Source: Olsenella_L sp051876355 (GTDB lineage Bacteria; Actinomycetota; Coriobacteriia; Coriobacteriales; Atopobiaceae). Taken from it: a stretch of 64,000 nucleotides of DNA. How positions within the stretch are numbered: position 1 is the stretch's first letter; each line of letters starts with the position of its first letter. The stretch is taken from assembly GCA_051876355.1 (NCBI GenBank), contig JBJEHU010000047.1, positions 1-64,000 on the forward strand, written 5' to 3'. Under the pieces are notes generated by a model. The model saw only the letters and a program-made list of their open reading frames with translations, made no database searches and was not told the origin of the DNA. Below are positions 1 through 8,824 of this stretch, piece after piece. The position numbers were made by a program, and so were the translations under genes.

Positions 1-119
1 CCTAAGCCGCTTACAGTTCTATGAGCCTAACTATGCTGCAAGTCCTTAGCCATTTAATGAAAACGGTATATGCGCCACTTTTGCAAAATGGGAATCTATG
101 ACATTGCCTGGTCAAGGCA

Positions 120-152
120 AAGCCCGCATCGGAAGCGTTCCGGTGCGGGCTT
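120..152 (-). terminator. Rho-independent terminator after trmB
   Basis: A GC-rich hairpin with arms AAGCCCGCA and TGCGGGCTT, each extended by a CGGAA/TTCCG inner part, lies 25 bases past the trmB stop codon. Read on the minus strand the stem ends in TTTG. The first 119 bases of the window hold only AT-richer intergenic DNA in which I see no supported gene. Confidence 0.75.
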
Positions 153-177
153 CGGGCAATGATTGCTGCCAGTTCAG

Positions 178-1029
178 CTACCTGTTGTGGACATAGTAGC
201 CCTCGCCGTGCTTCTTCTTGTAGTCTCTCATGTTCCTGACCGTGTTCTCCATGCCATACGGCACGTAGTCCATATTCTCCAGGTCATGGGGCAGGTATCT
301 CGAGAGGGAGAGCTCCGCGGTCTGCACAGGATTGGTGGGTGCCGAATCTTCCGGAATGGCGCAGAGGCCCAGGACCTTCGCGCCCTGTGCCGTGAGCCTC
401 TCCTCATAGCCTGTCACCGGCTCGTCGGGAAGCTTGCTTCTCGTATCGTCTGTCTTCCAGACGAGGCGGTAGTTTGCAAGCGGAAGCTGCGTGCATGTGA
501 AGTCGAAGAACGGCTGGGAGTCGGTCTTGAGCACGATCGGGGCGCCGGGGGCCAAGACGCGCCGGTAGTCCATGAGGCGGTCGAGGATCGTGAGACGGTA
601 CTCGGCGAAGCGCTTCTTCGGGAAGGGCGTCGGGAAGTTGATGTGGATGCAGGAGAGCTCGCCGGGCCCGAAGAACTCGGGCACGTCGTTTCCCATGCCG
701 GGCACGAAGAGGGCATTCGGGAGCTTCTCTTCCAAGGCAAGCTGTGCGGCATAGGCGATGCAGACGGGTTCGGTATCGACGCCGATATAGAGCGTGTCGG
801 GATGCGTCTTTGCCATCCCGCAGGCAAACGCCCCCTTGCCGCAGCCGAGGTCGAGCTCGACCTTGGCAAAGCGGCCATATCCGCCTTCCTCGAGCGGGTG
901 GCAGGCCTCTGCCCACCTGCCGGCATACTTTCTGGGCTCGGTCTCTATCGCATCGGCATACTTCGCGAGCCGCTCCTCGAGCACGAAGTGCTTGGGCATG
1001 CGGGCATGGACCTTGTGAAGCTTGTGCAT
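178..1029 (-). CDS. trmB: tRNA (guanine-N7)-methyltransferase
   Basis: This is a 283-residue SAM-dependent methyltransferase that forms 7-methylguanosine (usually position 46) in the variable loop of tRNAs, acting in the cytoplasm. The Rossmann glycine motif is visible as VELDLGCGKGAF, and the family motif for substrate recognition as HINFPTPFPKKR (canonical form hxxPDPWPKxRH), followed by YRLTILDRL. The D/W-to-T/F changes in the PDPWP motif are a divergent feature. A longer reading frame begins at 1152, but the ATG at 1029 has AAGGAG eight bases upstream and the extension runs into the terminator of the next gene, so 1029 is the start. It is transcribed alone, with hairpin terminators on both sides. 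Confidence 0.85.
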   Translation of the reverse strand: MHKLHKVHARMPKHFVLEERLAKYADAIETEPRKYAGRWAEACHPLEEGGYGRFAKVELDLGCGKGAFACGMAKTHPDTLYIGVDTEPVCIAYAAQLALEEKLPNALFVPGMGNDVPEFFGPGELSCIHINFPTPFPKKRFAEYRLTILDRLMDYRRVLAPGAPIVLKTDSQPFFDFTCTQLPLANYRLVWKTDDTRSKLPDEPVTGYEERLTAQGAKVLGLCAIPEDSAPTNPVQTAELSLSRYLPHDLENMDYVPYGMENTVRNMRDYKKKHGEGYYVHNR

Positions 1030-1118
1030 GGGACTCCTTGGCTGGGACACGTTTTTCCTTCTGCATGCTAATGCATGGGAGGCCGTACGTCTGCTGCGTA
1101 ACTGAACGAACAAAGAAA

Positions 1119-1146
1119 GAACCCCGCAGCGGTGGCTGCGGGGTTC
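1119..1146 (-). terminator. Rho-independent terminator after ppaC
   Basis: GAACCCCGCAGC and GCTGCGGGGTTC form a 12-bp perfect stem around a 4-base loop, 30 bases past the pyrophosphatase stop codon. On the minus strand the stem is followed by TTTCTTTG. Confidence 0.85.
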
Positions 1147-1175
1147 TGGCAAGAGCGTATCGGGAGGCGCGGCTT

Positions 1176-2852
1176 CTACTCGCCGTCTTCTTCCTGCATG
1201 GCCTGGAGCGTGCTCATGAGGGCAGGAATGACCTGCTTCTTGCGGGAGACGACGCCCGGGAGCGTGGCGATGCCGTTGACCGGCTTCACATCGAAGGCGC
1301 GGGAGACGATGGCCTCGGTGTTCGGGCCGGAGTAGAGGAGCTCCGTCGTCTGGGACTTCACGTCCGTGAACATGTAGAACACCATCGGGATATCGTTTGC
1401 AGAAGCGCCGTCCGGCAGGTACGGTCCGACGAGGGCCTCGGCAGCCTTCCTCGAGCCTTCTGTCATGAACGAGCCCTGGCCGACGCCGAAGCGGATGGAG
1501 CCGCGGCTGAAGACCTTGAAGTCAGAGCCGAAGACTTCCTCTGCCGTGCGGCCCGTGAGATCGGCACCGGCATCGAACATCTGGTCAGCGTACGTGTCGA
1601 TATCGACGCCAGCGATCTTTGCAAGCTCCTTGCCGACATAGACGTCTCTCGGCGTGCAGGTGGGGGAGCGGAAGGCAAGCGTGTCGGAGAGGATGGCGGA
1701 GAGCATGAGGCCGGCGATGTTGGCCGGGATATCGATGCCCTTCTCCTGGTAGATGTCGTAGACAATCGTGCAGGTGCAGCCCACGGGGACGTTCCTGAAG
1801 TAGGCAGGAGCCTCGGTCTCGATCGTGCCGATGCGGTGATGGTCGATGATCTCCATGATCGTGGCCTGCTCGAGGCCGTCGACTGCCTGGCTGCGCTCGT
1901 TGTGGTCGACGAGGATCACGTGCTTCTTGCGGGCAGACAGGAGGTTGGAGCTCGACACCATGCCGGCATAGTTGCCGTCCTCGTCGAGGACCGGGAAGTA
2001 GCGGTGGCGGGACGACGACATCGTCTTGCGCGCGTCATCGACCGTCGTGTTCACGCTGAAGCGCAGGACCTTGTCGGCCGGCAGCATCTTCGCGCGGACC
2101 GGGATGGACATGGAGACGAGGCGTGCGGCTGCGTAGGTGTCGTACGGCGTCGTGATGATGGCGCAGTTGTTCGCAGCTGCTGCCTGCTGCACGACGTGGC
2201 TCACCTGGGCGCCGTTGCAGATGATGAGAAGTCCGATGCCGGACTCGACAGCGAAGCGCTGCGTCTCGTAGCGGTTCGTGACGAGCACGATATCGCCCGG
2301 CTCGATGAGGCCTTCCATCATCTCAGGGGACGTGCCGACGCGCACGTTGCCCTGGGTCACGCGGCCCTCGGGGTCGCCGAGGACGAGCTCGCCCTTCAAG
2401 GTCTCGACGATGTTTGCATACTTCGTCTCGGCACGGCTCACGACCTGCGTGTCGAAGATGTCCATGTTCGCGTTGGCGATATCCTTGACGGCGATGATGC
2501 CGAGCATCTTCTTCTCATCGTCCGTAATGCAGAGGGTATCGACCTTGCCCATGCCCATCGTGTTCCAGGCAGCGAACAGCGACATCTCGGAGTCGATGCC
2601 AGGCACCTTCTGGTAGGAGATGTCCTTGATTTGCGGACGCACGCTCGTGATCAGAGGCGGCTCCTCGAAGCCGAAGTGATCGAGCACGAAAGCGGTCTCG
2701 CGGTTTACGGCTCCGGCGCGGCGTGCTTCGTAGTACGTATCTCCGAGCTGGTTCTTGAGGTAGGCGTAGGAGATAGCGGAACAGATGCTGTCCGTATCCG
2801 GATGGAGGTGGCCGATTACATTGACCTTGCGGATGGTCTCGGGTTCGGACAT
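1176..2852 (-). CDS. ppaC: Manganese-dependent inorganic pyrophosphatase with regulatory CBS/DRTGG domains
   Basis: A 558-residue family II (DHH) pyrophosphatase that hydrolyses pyrophosphate to two phosphates. The N-terminal metal motif is GHLHPDTDSI and the DHH motif IIDHHRIG lies near residue 335, followed by the C-terminal DHHA2-like domain. The plain enzyme is about 310 residues; the extra 250 residues between the two catalytic halves match a CBS-DRTGG-CBS regulatory insert (DEKKMLGIIAVKDIA is a typical CBS strand). In characterised CBS-pyrophosphatases this insert binds adenine nucleotides, AMP/ADP inhibiting and ATP or diadenosine polyphosphates activating. AAGGAG lies nine bases before the ATG. 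The gene has its own 220-bp upstream gap and a terminator. Confidence 0.92.
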   Translation of the reverse strand: MSEPETIRKVNVIGHLHPDTDSICSAISYAYLKNQLGDTYYEARRAGAVNRETAFVLDHFGFEEPPLITSVRPQIKDISYQKVPGIDSEMSLFAAWNTMGMGKVDTLCITDDEKKMLGIIAVKDIANANMDIFDTQVVSRAETKYANIVETLKGELVLGDPEGRVTQGNVRVGTSPEMMEGLIEPGDIVLVTNRYETQRFAVESGIGLLIICNGAQVSHVVQQAAAANNCAIITTPYDTYAAARLVSMSIPVRAKMLPADKVLRFSVNTTVDDARKTMSSSRHRYFPVLDEDGNYAGMVSSSNLLSARKKHVILVDHNERSQAVDGLEQATIMEIIDHHRIGTIETEAPAYFRNVPVGCTCTIVYDIYQEKGIDIPANIAGLMLSAILSDTLAFRSPTCTPRDVYVGKELAKIAGVDIDTYADQMFDAGADLTGRTAEEVFGSDFKVFSRGSIRFGVGQGSFMTEGSRKAAEALVGPYLPDGASANDIPMVFYMFTDVKSQTTELLYSGPNTEAIVSRAFDVKPVNGIATLPGVVSRKKQVIPALMSTLQAMQEEDGE

Positions 2853-3075
2853 GTGCGTGACTCCTTGTCATCTTGTGCGGAGCGGGTAGGCGGATGGCAT
2901 ATGCTCAGCCCTGCTCTGCTGCTTTACAGAAGGCACATGATTCAAGGCTCAGTATATGTGTGTGCTCCATTGTTAGCACCAACTGCCCGCGAGCGGGTCG
3001 GCGTGCGTCCCAAATGGATGAGGAGGGACCAATTATCACAACTTGTTCATGCAGAACGTGCATCTGTTAAGGGGC

Positions 3076-4086
3076 TTAGGCAGCAGGCGTCCGGTCGTGG
3101 TTGATCTCCTGATAGAAGAGCTGCGCGATCTCTTCGGTCGAGGTTCCCGTGCCCAGGGCCCACATCGTCTTTGCGACAAGCGCCTCTGTCGTCATGTCTC
3201 CGCCGAGAAGTATCCCTGGCCTGTTCTGGAAGGCGTGCCCCACTTCGTAGACGCCGAGATCGAGCCCCTCCTCGGGCACCTGGGTCGTGAGCACGCAGGT
3301 CCTGCCGGACGCCACCCAGGCAAAGATCGCCTCCTGGAAGGCGCCGGCGTCGTAGTCGGGGATGCCGCCGATACCGAAGGTCTCCAAGATCACGGCGTCG
3401 TAGTCGCGCTCGAGGAGATGGAAGATCGAAGGCCTGAGCTCGGGTGTTAGCTTCAGGACGAGTACGCGCTCGTCGAGCGCGAAGTAGCGCCTGAGCGCGA
3501 GCGATTCCTTCGAGGCGGGCTTTGCAAGGCCGCTCCAGATCACCCGGTTCTGGCGGATGTAGGCAAGCGTCGGGTAGTTCATGCTCGTGAATGCGTTGTA
3601 GCTCATCGTGCGCTGCTTGTGGGCACGCGTGCCGGCAATGGCCTTGCCGTCGAAGACGATGGTGACCTCGCGGGAGGCATCATCTGCTGCAAAGAGCACG
3701 GACTGGTAGAGGTTGAGCTTCGCATCCGTGAACGGCGCTGCCATCGGCTGCTGGGAGCCGGTGAGCACGATCGGCTTCGGCGAGTCCTGCAGGAGATAGG
3801 AGAGCGCCGCTGCCGTGTATGCCATCGTGTCGGTCCCGTGCAGGACGACGAACCCGTCATACTCCTCGTAGTGCTGGGCAATCGTCTCGGCTATCTGGAG
3901 CCAGTCGCGCGGGCGCATGTTCGTGCTGTCGATGTTCATGGGCTGCACGATATCGAGCTCGGCAAGCTCTGCAAGCTGGGGAACCCGCTCGACAAGCTCG
4001 GCTCCGGTGAGTCCTGGAGCAAGTCCCGTATCGCTCGGGAGCGAGGCGATCGTGCCGCCGGTCGCGACGATGAGTATGCGCTTCAT
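3076..4086 (-). CDS. ansA: Type I L-asparaginase
   Basis: A 336-residue asparaginase that converts L-asparagine to aspartate and ammonia. The first active-site threonine is in ATGGTIAS (residues 8-15) and the second in VVLHGTDTMAYTAAAL, with the catalytic Thr-Asp pair; VLTGSQQP follows. No signal peptide is present, which fits the cytoplasmic type I enzyme rather than the periplasmic type II. AGAAAGGA precedes the ATG. It is divergent from ettA across a 177-bp gap, and upstream of ppaC on the same strand with a 223-bp gap, so the two are probably separate transcripts. I see no clear terminator after it. Confidence 0.92.
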   Translation of the reverse strand: MKRILIVATGGTIASLPSDTGLAPGLTGAELVERVPQLAELAELDIVQPMNIDSTNMRPRDWLQIAETIAQHYEEYDGFVVLHGTDTMAYTAAALSYLLQDSPKPIVLTGSQQPMAAPFTDAKLNLYQSVLFAADDASREVTIVFDGKAIAGTRAHKQRTMSYNAFTSMNYPTLAYIRQNRVIWSGLAKPASKESLALRRYFALDERVLVLKLTPELRPSIFHLLERDYDAVILETFGIGGIPDYDAGAFQEAIFAWVASGRTCVLTTQVPEEGLDLGVYEVGHAFQNRPGILLGGDMTTEALVAKTMWALGTGTSTEEIAQLFYQEINHDRTPAA

Positions 4087-4263
4087 GCAGTCCTTTCTCT
4101 GAGTCCCGGCCCATTCTAGCCTGTCTGCTGTTTTCTTGCGTGCCTTCTGCGCTTTCGGAGGCTGGTGGCAGGGCCTTCTGCATCCCTCCCATACAATGGA
4201 TGGAATATTGACAGAGAGAGGGAGCGGACAGTCTCCCTAGAACCGGAAGGACGTGATGGCTCG

Positions 4264-5943
4264 ATGGCAGAGTTCATCTACCAGATGCATCAGGCCCGCA
4301 AGGCATTCCAGGGCAAGGTCATCCTGGACGACGTGACGATGGGATTCTTCCCCGGTGCCAAGATCGGCGTCGTCGGCCCGAATGGCATGGGCAAGTCCAC
4401 GCTCCTGAAGATCATGGCAGGGCTCGAGGACGTGTCTGCCGGCGAGGCGCGCCTGACGCCGGGCTACACGGTAGGTCTCCTTCAGCAGGAGCCGCCGCTC
4501 GACGAAGACAAGACCGTGATCGAGAATATCAAGATGGCATACGGCGACCTGCTCCAGAAGATCGACCGCTTCAACCAGATCGGCGAGGAGATGGCTTCTC
4601 CTGATGCCGACTTCGATTCCCTCATGGCAGAGATGGGGAAGCTCCAGGACGAGATCGATGCTGCGAATGGCTGGGACCTCGAGAGCCAGCTCTCCCAGGC
4701 TATGGATGCCCTCCAGTGTCCCGACCCGGACGAGCCGGTCACGCATCTCTCCGGTGGCGAGAGACGCCGTGTCGCCCTCTGCAGGCTCCTGCTAGAGGCG
4801 CCGGACCTGCTGCTCCTGGACGAGCCGACGAACCACCTCGATGCGGAGTCCGTGCTCTGGCTCGAGCAGTACCTCAAGAACTATCCGGGAGCCGTGCTCG
4901 CCGTCACGCATGACCGCTACTTCCTGGACGATGTCGCAGAGTGGATCTGCGAGGTCGACCGCGGCACGCTCTATCCCTACAAGGGCAACTACTCGACCTA
5001 CCTCGAGACGAAGGCAGCCCGCCTCGAGATGGAAGGAAAGCAGAACGCGAAGCGCGCGAAGAAGATGCAGGCAGAGCTCCAGTGGGTACGCTCCGGCGCG
5101 AAGGCCCGCCAGGCAAAGAGCAAGGCACGCCTTGCTGCCTACGAGCAGATGGAGGCGGAGTCGAAGAACATCCGCACCGTCGACTTCACGGAGATCCACA
5201 TCCCGGCAGGCCCGCGCCTTGGCGCCAAGGTCCTCGAGGCCTCGCATCTCTCGAAGTCCTTCGGCGACCGTGTCCTGATCGACGACCTCTCCTTCAGCCT
5301 TCCGCGCAATGGCATCGTCGGCGTGATCGGCCCGAACGGCGTCGGCAAGTCCACGCTCTTCAAGATGATCGTGGGGCAGGAACAGCCTTCGGCAGGCTCG
5401 CTCGAGCTCGGCGAGACCGTGAAGCTCTCCTATGTCGACCAGCTGAGGAGCGGCATCGATCCGGACAAGAATGTCTGGGAGGTCGTCTCCGACGGCAATG
5501 ACACGATCATCGTCGGCGAGACCGAAGTGCCGAGCCGCGCCTATGTGAGCGCGTTCGGCTTCAAGGGCCAGGACCAGCAGAAGCGTGCCGGTGTCCTTTC
5601 CGGCGGCGAGAGGAACCGCCTGAACTTGGCGCTCACGCTCAAGCAGGGCGGAAACCTGCTCCTCTTGGACGAGCCGACAAACGACCTTGACACGGAGACC
5701 TTGGAGTCGCTCGAAGAGGCGCTCCAGGAGTTTGCGGGATGCGCTGTCATCACGAGCCACGACCGCTGGTTCATGGACCGTGTCGCGACGCACATCCTTG
5801 CCTGGGAGGGCACGGACGACAATCCGGGTGCCTGGTACTGGTTCGAGGGCAACTTCGAGGCCTACCAGGAGAACCGCGAGAAGAGGCTCGGGCCTGACGC
5901 CTCCCGTCCGCACCGCATCCACCGCAAGCTCACGCGCGACTAG
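4264..5943 (+). CDS. ettA: ABC-F ATPase, energy-dependent translational throttle EttA
   Basis: A 559-residue ABC-F protein with two nucleotide-binding domains and no membrane segment. The first Walker A is GPNGMGKST (residues 38-46), with signature LSGGERRRVALCR and Walker B LLLLDEPTNHLD. The second half has GPNGVGKST, LSGGERNRLNLA and LLLLDEPTNDLD. The interdomain linker is rich in Lys/Arg. In the family, EttA binds the ribosomal E site and gates the first peptide bond according to the ATP/ADP ratio; length and the ending RIHRKLTRD fit EttA better than drug-resistance ABC-F proteins. The frame opens at 4165, but the ATG at 4264 preceded by GGAAGGA begins the conserved MAEFIYQM. Confidence 0.9.
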   Translation: MAEFIYQMHQARKAFQGKVILDDVTMGFFPGAKIGVVGPNGMGKSTLLKIMAGLEDVSAGEARLTPGYTVGLLQQEPPLDEDKTVIENIKMAYGDLLQKIDRFNQIGEEMASPDADFDSLMAEMGKLQDEIDAANGWDLESQLSQAMDALQCPDPDEPVTHLSGGERRRVALCRLLLEAPDLLLLDEPTNHLDAESVLWLEQYLKNYPGAVLAVTHDRYFLDDVAEWICEVDRGTLYPYKGNYSTYLETKAARLEMEGKQNAKRAKKMQAELQWVRSGAKARQAKSKARLAAYEQMEAESKNIRTVDFTEIHIPAGPRLGAKVLEASHLSKSFGDRVLIDDLSFSLPRNGIVGVIGPNGVGKSTLFKMIVGQEQPSAGSLELGETVKLSYVDQLRSGIDPDKNVWEVVSDGNDTIIVGETEVPSRAYVSAFGFKGQDQQKRAGVLSGGERNRLNLALTLKQGGNLLLLDEPTNDLDTETLESLEEALQEFAGCAVITSHDRWFMDRVATHILAWEGTDDNPGAWYWFEGNFEAYQENREKRLGPDASRPHRIHRKLTRD

Positions 5944-5969
5944 GTACCAAAGGCAACATGCATGAATGA

Positions 5970-5999
5970 GGCCGGCACCCTGCGGGGTGCCGGCCTTTG
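5970..5999. terminator. Terminator between converging ettA and scrB
   Basis: GGCCGGCACCC and GGGTGCCGGCC form an 11-bp perfect stem with a short loop, followed by TTTG on the plus strand. It sits 27 bases after ettA and 19 bases after the convergent scrB stop, so it may serve both. Confidence 0.85.
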
Positions 6000-6017
6000 C
6001 CTGTCTTTGGGCAGCTT

Positions 6018-7448
6018 TTAGAAGGAGAGGCTCCAGAACGTGGTCTTCACTTCGGGAGCTGCGTCCACGATGAAGGAATGCTGCTTCGGATAGAAGCGCG
6101 TCGAGAACGTGAAGGGCACGCCTTCGAGGAAGACCTCGACAGAGGAGGCATCCACGATGATGCGGAGGCTCGAGAGCTCGGGAAGCTCCTCCCAGCGCTC
6201 GGTCCTGCCGGCACCGACAGAATCCTTCGACGGATCTTCGAATGCCATCCTGAACGTCTGGCCGTCCCAGGAGAGCCTGAGCTCATGGGCAATCGTCGCC
6301 GTGAAGGGAAGGTTGCCGTTCTCGATCTCGCAGTCGAAGGCAGGGGTGCCCATATCGACGAAAGAGCCCTCGGAAGACTGCTCGTCTGTGCGGTGGGCGA
6401 GAAGCTCGCGGACAGGCCTCTGCACGACCTGCCCATCCTCGAAGGAGATCTCGCGGGGCAGCGTGAAGCAGTGCTGCCAGCCATCGGCAATCGTGAGGTT
6501 CGTGACCTCCGGCGTGTCGGGCATGCCCATCCAGCCGATGAGGATGCGGCGTCCATCATCTGCCGCAAAGGTCTGCGGCGCATAGAAGTCGAAGCCGGCG
6601 TCCCAGAGCGCGAAGTCGCCGAACGAAGGATTCTCCTGGATGGGGGAGGAGAGCTCGAAGAAGCCGGACTGGTAGACGTTGCGCCTGGCCCAGGCGCCGT
6701 CAGAAAGCCCCTGCGGGGAGGTCGAGAGGATGTGGTGCGTCACGCCGGCCTTGTCGTCGAGGTCGAAGCAGTCCGGGCACTCCCACATGAAGCCGAAGGG
6801 CTCCGGCGTCGTGAGACGCTCGGCAAGCGTCCAGTGGTCGAGGTCATCCGAATGGAAGAGGAGGATCTCTCCGACATCGTCAGATCTCCTTGCGCCCTGC
6901 ACCATCCAGAAGTCCTTGCCGTCCTGCCAGACCTTCGGGTCGCGCACATGGCACGTATCGTCTTCCGGATAGTCCGTGTTCCTCATCACGACATGCTTCG
7001 GCCCGAAATGGAGGCCGTCTTTCGTGACGGTGTGCACGGTGTTCGCTTCGCGCCCGCTATGGATGTAGTCGTAGCCATCCTGGTCCTCGAGCTTCACGTT
7101 GCCGGTATAGAAGATATGGAGGCCGTCAGGCTGCACGAGGGCGCTTCCCGAATAGACACCCGAGACATCGGCCGGCTGGTCGGGGTAGAGCGCACAGCCT
7201 TCGTAGTGCCACTGGAGCAGGTCCTGGCTTGTCTGGAAGCCCCAGCACTTGACGCCGCCATTCACATCGAAGGGCGAATACTGGAAGTAGGCGAAGTAGC
7301 GGCCCTGATACTGGGCAAGGCCATTCGGGTCGTTCAGCCAGCCGACGGGAGGCATCAGATGGAAGAGCTCGGCCCAGCTGCCATGTGCAGCCCCCTGCTC
7401 CTTCTCCTGGCGCAGCCTGTCGAGATCACGTTCAAGTGCGGTAGCCAT
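6018..7448 (-). CDS. scrB: Sucrose-6-phosphate hydrolase (GH32)
   Basis: A 476-residue cytoplasmic GH32 enzyme that splits sucrose-6-phosphate into glucose-6-phosphate and fructose. The nucleophile motif is WLNDPNG, the transition-state stabiliser motif is RDPKV and the acid/base glutamate is in MWECPDCF; a C-terminal beta-sandwich follows with the usual SSVEVFLEG strand. There is no signal peptide. The ATG at 7448 has AAGGAG at good spacing; a frame extension of 16 codons lacks one. It is divergent from scrR and its promoter carries the shared operator. Pairing with a sucrose PTS permease 1.4 kb away supports sucrose-6-phosphate over free sucrose as substrate. Confidence 0.92.
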   Translation of the reverse strand: MATALERDLDRLRQEKEQGAAHGSWAELFHLMPPVGWLNDPNGLAQYQGRYFAYFQYSPFDVNGGVKCWGFQTSQDLLQWHYEGCALYPDQPADVSGVYSGSALVQPDGLHIFYTGNVKLEDQDGYDYIHSGREANTVHTVTKDGLHFGPKHVVMRNTDYPEDDTCHVRDPKVWQDGKDFWMVQGARRSDDVGEILLFHSDDLDHWTLAERLTTPEPFGFMWECPDCFDLDDKAGVTHHILSTSPQGLSDGAWARRNVYQSGFFELSSPIQENPSFGDFALWDAGFDFYAPQTFAADDGRRILIGWMGMPDTPEVTNLTIADGWQHCFTLPREISFEDGQVVQRPVRELLAHRTDEQSSEGSFVDMGTPAFDCEIENGNLPFTATIAHELRLSWDGQTFRMAFEDPSKDSVGAGRTERWEELPELSSLRIIVDASSVEVFLEGVPFTFSTRFYPKQHSFIVDAAPEVKTTFWSLSF

Positions 7449-7496
7449 CTGACACTCTCCTTGCGTCGGACCTTCCCTTTCCAACCATTCACCCAC

Positions 7497-7525
7497 ACTA
7501 TAGTGAAATCGTTCTCATATTTCCA
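7497..7525 (-). promoter_or_regulatory. scrB promoter with embedded LacI-type operator
   Basis: On the minus strand the -35 box TGGAAA (7520-7525) and -10 box TATAGT (7497-7502) are separated by exactly 17 bases. The spacer contains TGAGAACGATTTCAC (7503-7517), an imperfect dyad with the central CG typical of LacI-family operators. The same 15-mer recurs before scrA at 8757-8771. Binding of ScrR here would block the polymerase. Confidence 0.75.
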
Positions 7526-7619
7526 CGAAAATGTGGTACGTATCTTGCGAGCGGAATATGCTGCCGGCTGCGTGTGCGGGGCATAGAATGGACGCTCTCG
7601 TATGGGTGCAGGAGGGCAT

Positions 7620-8606
7620 GTGGATATCAACACGATCGCGAAGATGGCAGGGGTCTCCCGTGCCACGGTGTCGCGCTACTTCAACAATGGCTATGTCTCC
7701 GAAGAGAAGCGCCGCACGATCGCGAAGGTCATCGAGGAGACGGGATATGTGCCCTCCCAGCAGGCACAGACGCTGCGTACGGGCAAGACGAACCTTGTCG
7801 GCGTGATCCTGCCGAAGGTGAACTCGCACGCCGTCTCGCGCATGCTTGCAGGCATCTCGCTTGCGTTTGCCGATACGCCCTACCAGATGCTTCTGGCAGA
7901 CACGAACAACAACAAGGAGACGGAGGTCTCCTACCTCCAGCTCTTCGCGAACAGGAACCAGGTCGACGGCCTCATCCTCATCGCCACGGTCTTCGACCAG
8001 GCGCATCTCGATGCGATCGCTGCCCTGAAGTGCCCGCTTGTCGTGCTTGGACAGGACCTCGAAGGCCATACATCCGTCTACAACGATGACTACCGCTCCA
8101 TGTACTGGCTCGTCCGCAAGGTGCTCCAGCATGGAAGGTACCCTGCCTATATAGGTGTCACGGAAGAGGACGAATCGGCAGGCAAGGGCCGCCACAGGGG
8201 CTTTCTCGATGCCTGCCGCGACATGGATATCGAGGTGCCGCCCGAGGCCCAGGTCGTGAGCGCCTTCACGCTCGATTCTGGCTATACATGCGCAGAGAAG
8301 ATCTTCGATGCCTACCCTCAGTGCGACACGCTCATCTGCGCGTCGGACAACATCGCATATGGCGCCATGACCTGTGCAAAGGAGTACGGGAAGCGTGTGC
8401 CGGAAGACGTGCAGATCACAGGCGTAGGAGACGGGGACCTCTCGCGCGTCGTGACGCCGACGCTCACGACGATCCATCACCACTACAAGACTGCTGGCAG
8501 GGAGGCTGCCCGCATCCTGCTCCAGGCCATGCAGGGAGCTCCTCAGGTCTCGCGCGAGATCCGCATGGGCTACGAGATCCAGATCCGCAACTCTACGCGC
8601 TCCTAG
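7620..8606 (+). CDS. scrR: LacI-family sucrose operon repressor
   Basis: A 328-residue LacI/GalR regulator. The N-terminal helix-turn-helix and hinge read DINTIAKMAGVSRATVSRYF, followed by a periplasmic-binding-protein-like effector domain (GVILPKVNS, ICASDNIAYGAM). Such repressors sense sucrose-6-phosphate or fructose derivatives. I chose the GTG at 7620, four bases after AGGAGG; an ATG at 7602 is in frame but has no ribosome site. It lies between scrB and scrA, facing the same way as scrA, with its own terminator before scrA. The two identical operators flanking it support control of both sucrose genes. The assignment to sucrose rests on the neighbours. Confidence 0.87.
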   Translation: MDINTIAKMAGVSRATVSRYFNNGYVSEEKRRTIAKVIEETGYVPSQQAQTLRTGKTNLVGVILPKVNSHAVSRMLAGISLAFADTPYQMLLADTNNNKETEVSYLQLFANRNQVDGLILIATVFDQAHLDAIAALKCPLVVLGQDLEGHTSVYNDDYRSMYWLVRKVLQHGRYPAYIGVTEEDESAGKGRHRGFLDACRDMDIEVPPEAQVVSAFTLDSGYTCAEKIFDAYPQCDTLICASDNIAYGAMTCAKEYGKRVPEDVQITGVGDGDLSRVVTPTLTTIHHHYKTAGREAARILLQAMQGAPQVSREIRMGYEIQIRNSTRS

Positions 8607-8700
8607 AGTTAACGTTCCCAGATTTTCGTGTCAGGCTAAGGCACTTCAAGACCGATTTTCTGCTCAATATGCCGTTCGCCGACGATAAGCTACCGTTCGT

Positions 8701-8732
8701 CACCAGCAATCAGGAAGCTCTGGTGTTTTTTC
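8701..8732 (+). terminator. Terminator after scrR
   Basis: CACCAG and CTGGTG pair around a 13-base loop and are followed directly by a run of six or seven T residues. The stem is short, but the T tract is the best in this part of the window. It would separate scrR from scrA transcription. Confidence 0.6.
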
Positions 8733-8756
8733 TGTTTATGCGGTTTCATATCCGTG

Positions 8757-8771
8757 TGAGAACGATTTCAC
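8757..8771 (+). promoter_or_regulatory. ScrR-type operator upstream of scrA
   Basis: TGAGAACGATTTCAC is identical, on the opposite strand, to the site inside the scrB promoter. It lies 54 bases before the scrA start codon. I could not define the scrA -35/-10 boxes with confidence. Confidence 0.7.
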
Positions 8772-8824
8772 AAACGGTCTCAGAACGGGATTGGGAAACA
8801 GGGAAGAAGAGAAGGGAAGCACGC

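Noticed and set aside
22..102. A 26-codon frame in the first 100 bases
   Set aside because: No ribosome site, no recognisable content and AT-rich codons unlike the genome.
744..3104. A 786-codon open frame on the plus strand opposite trmB and ppaC
   Set aside because: It is antisense to two well-supported genes, has no ribosome site or recognisable domain and is rich in Arg/Val/Asp/His, as expected of GC-rich shadow frames.
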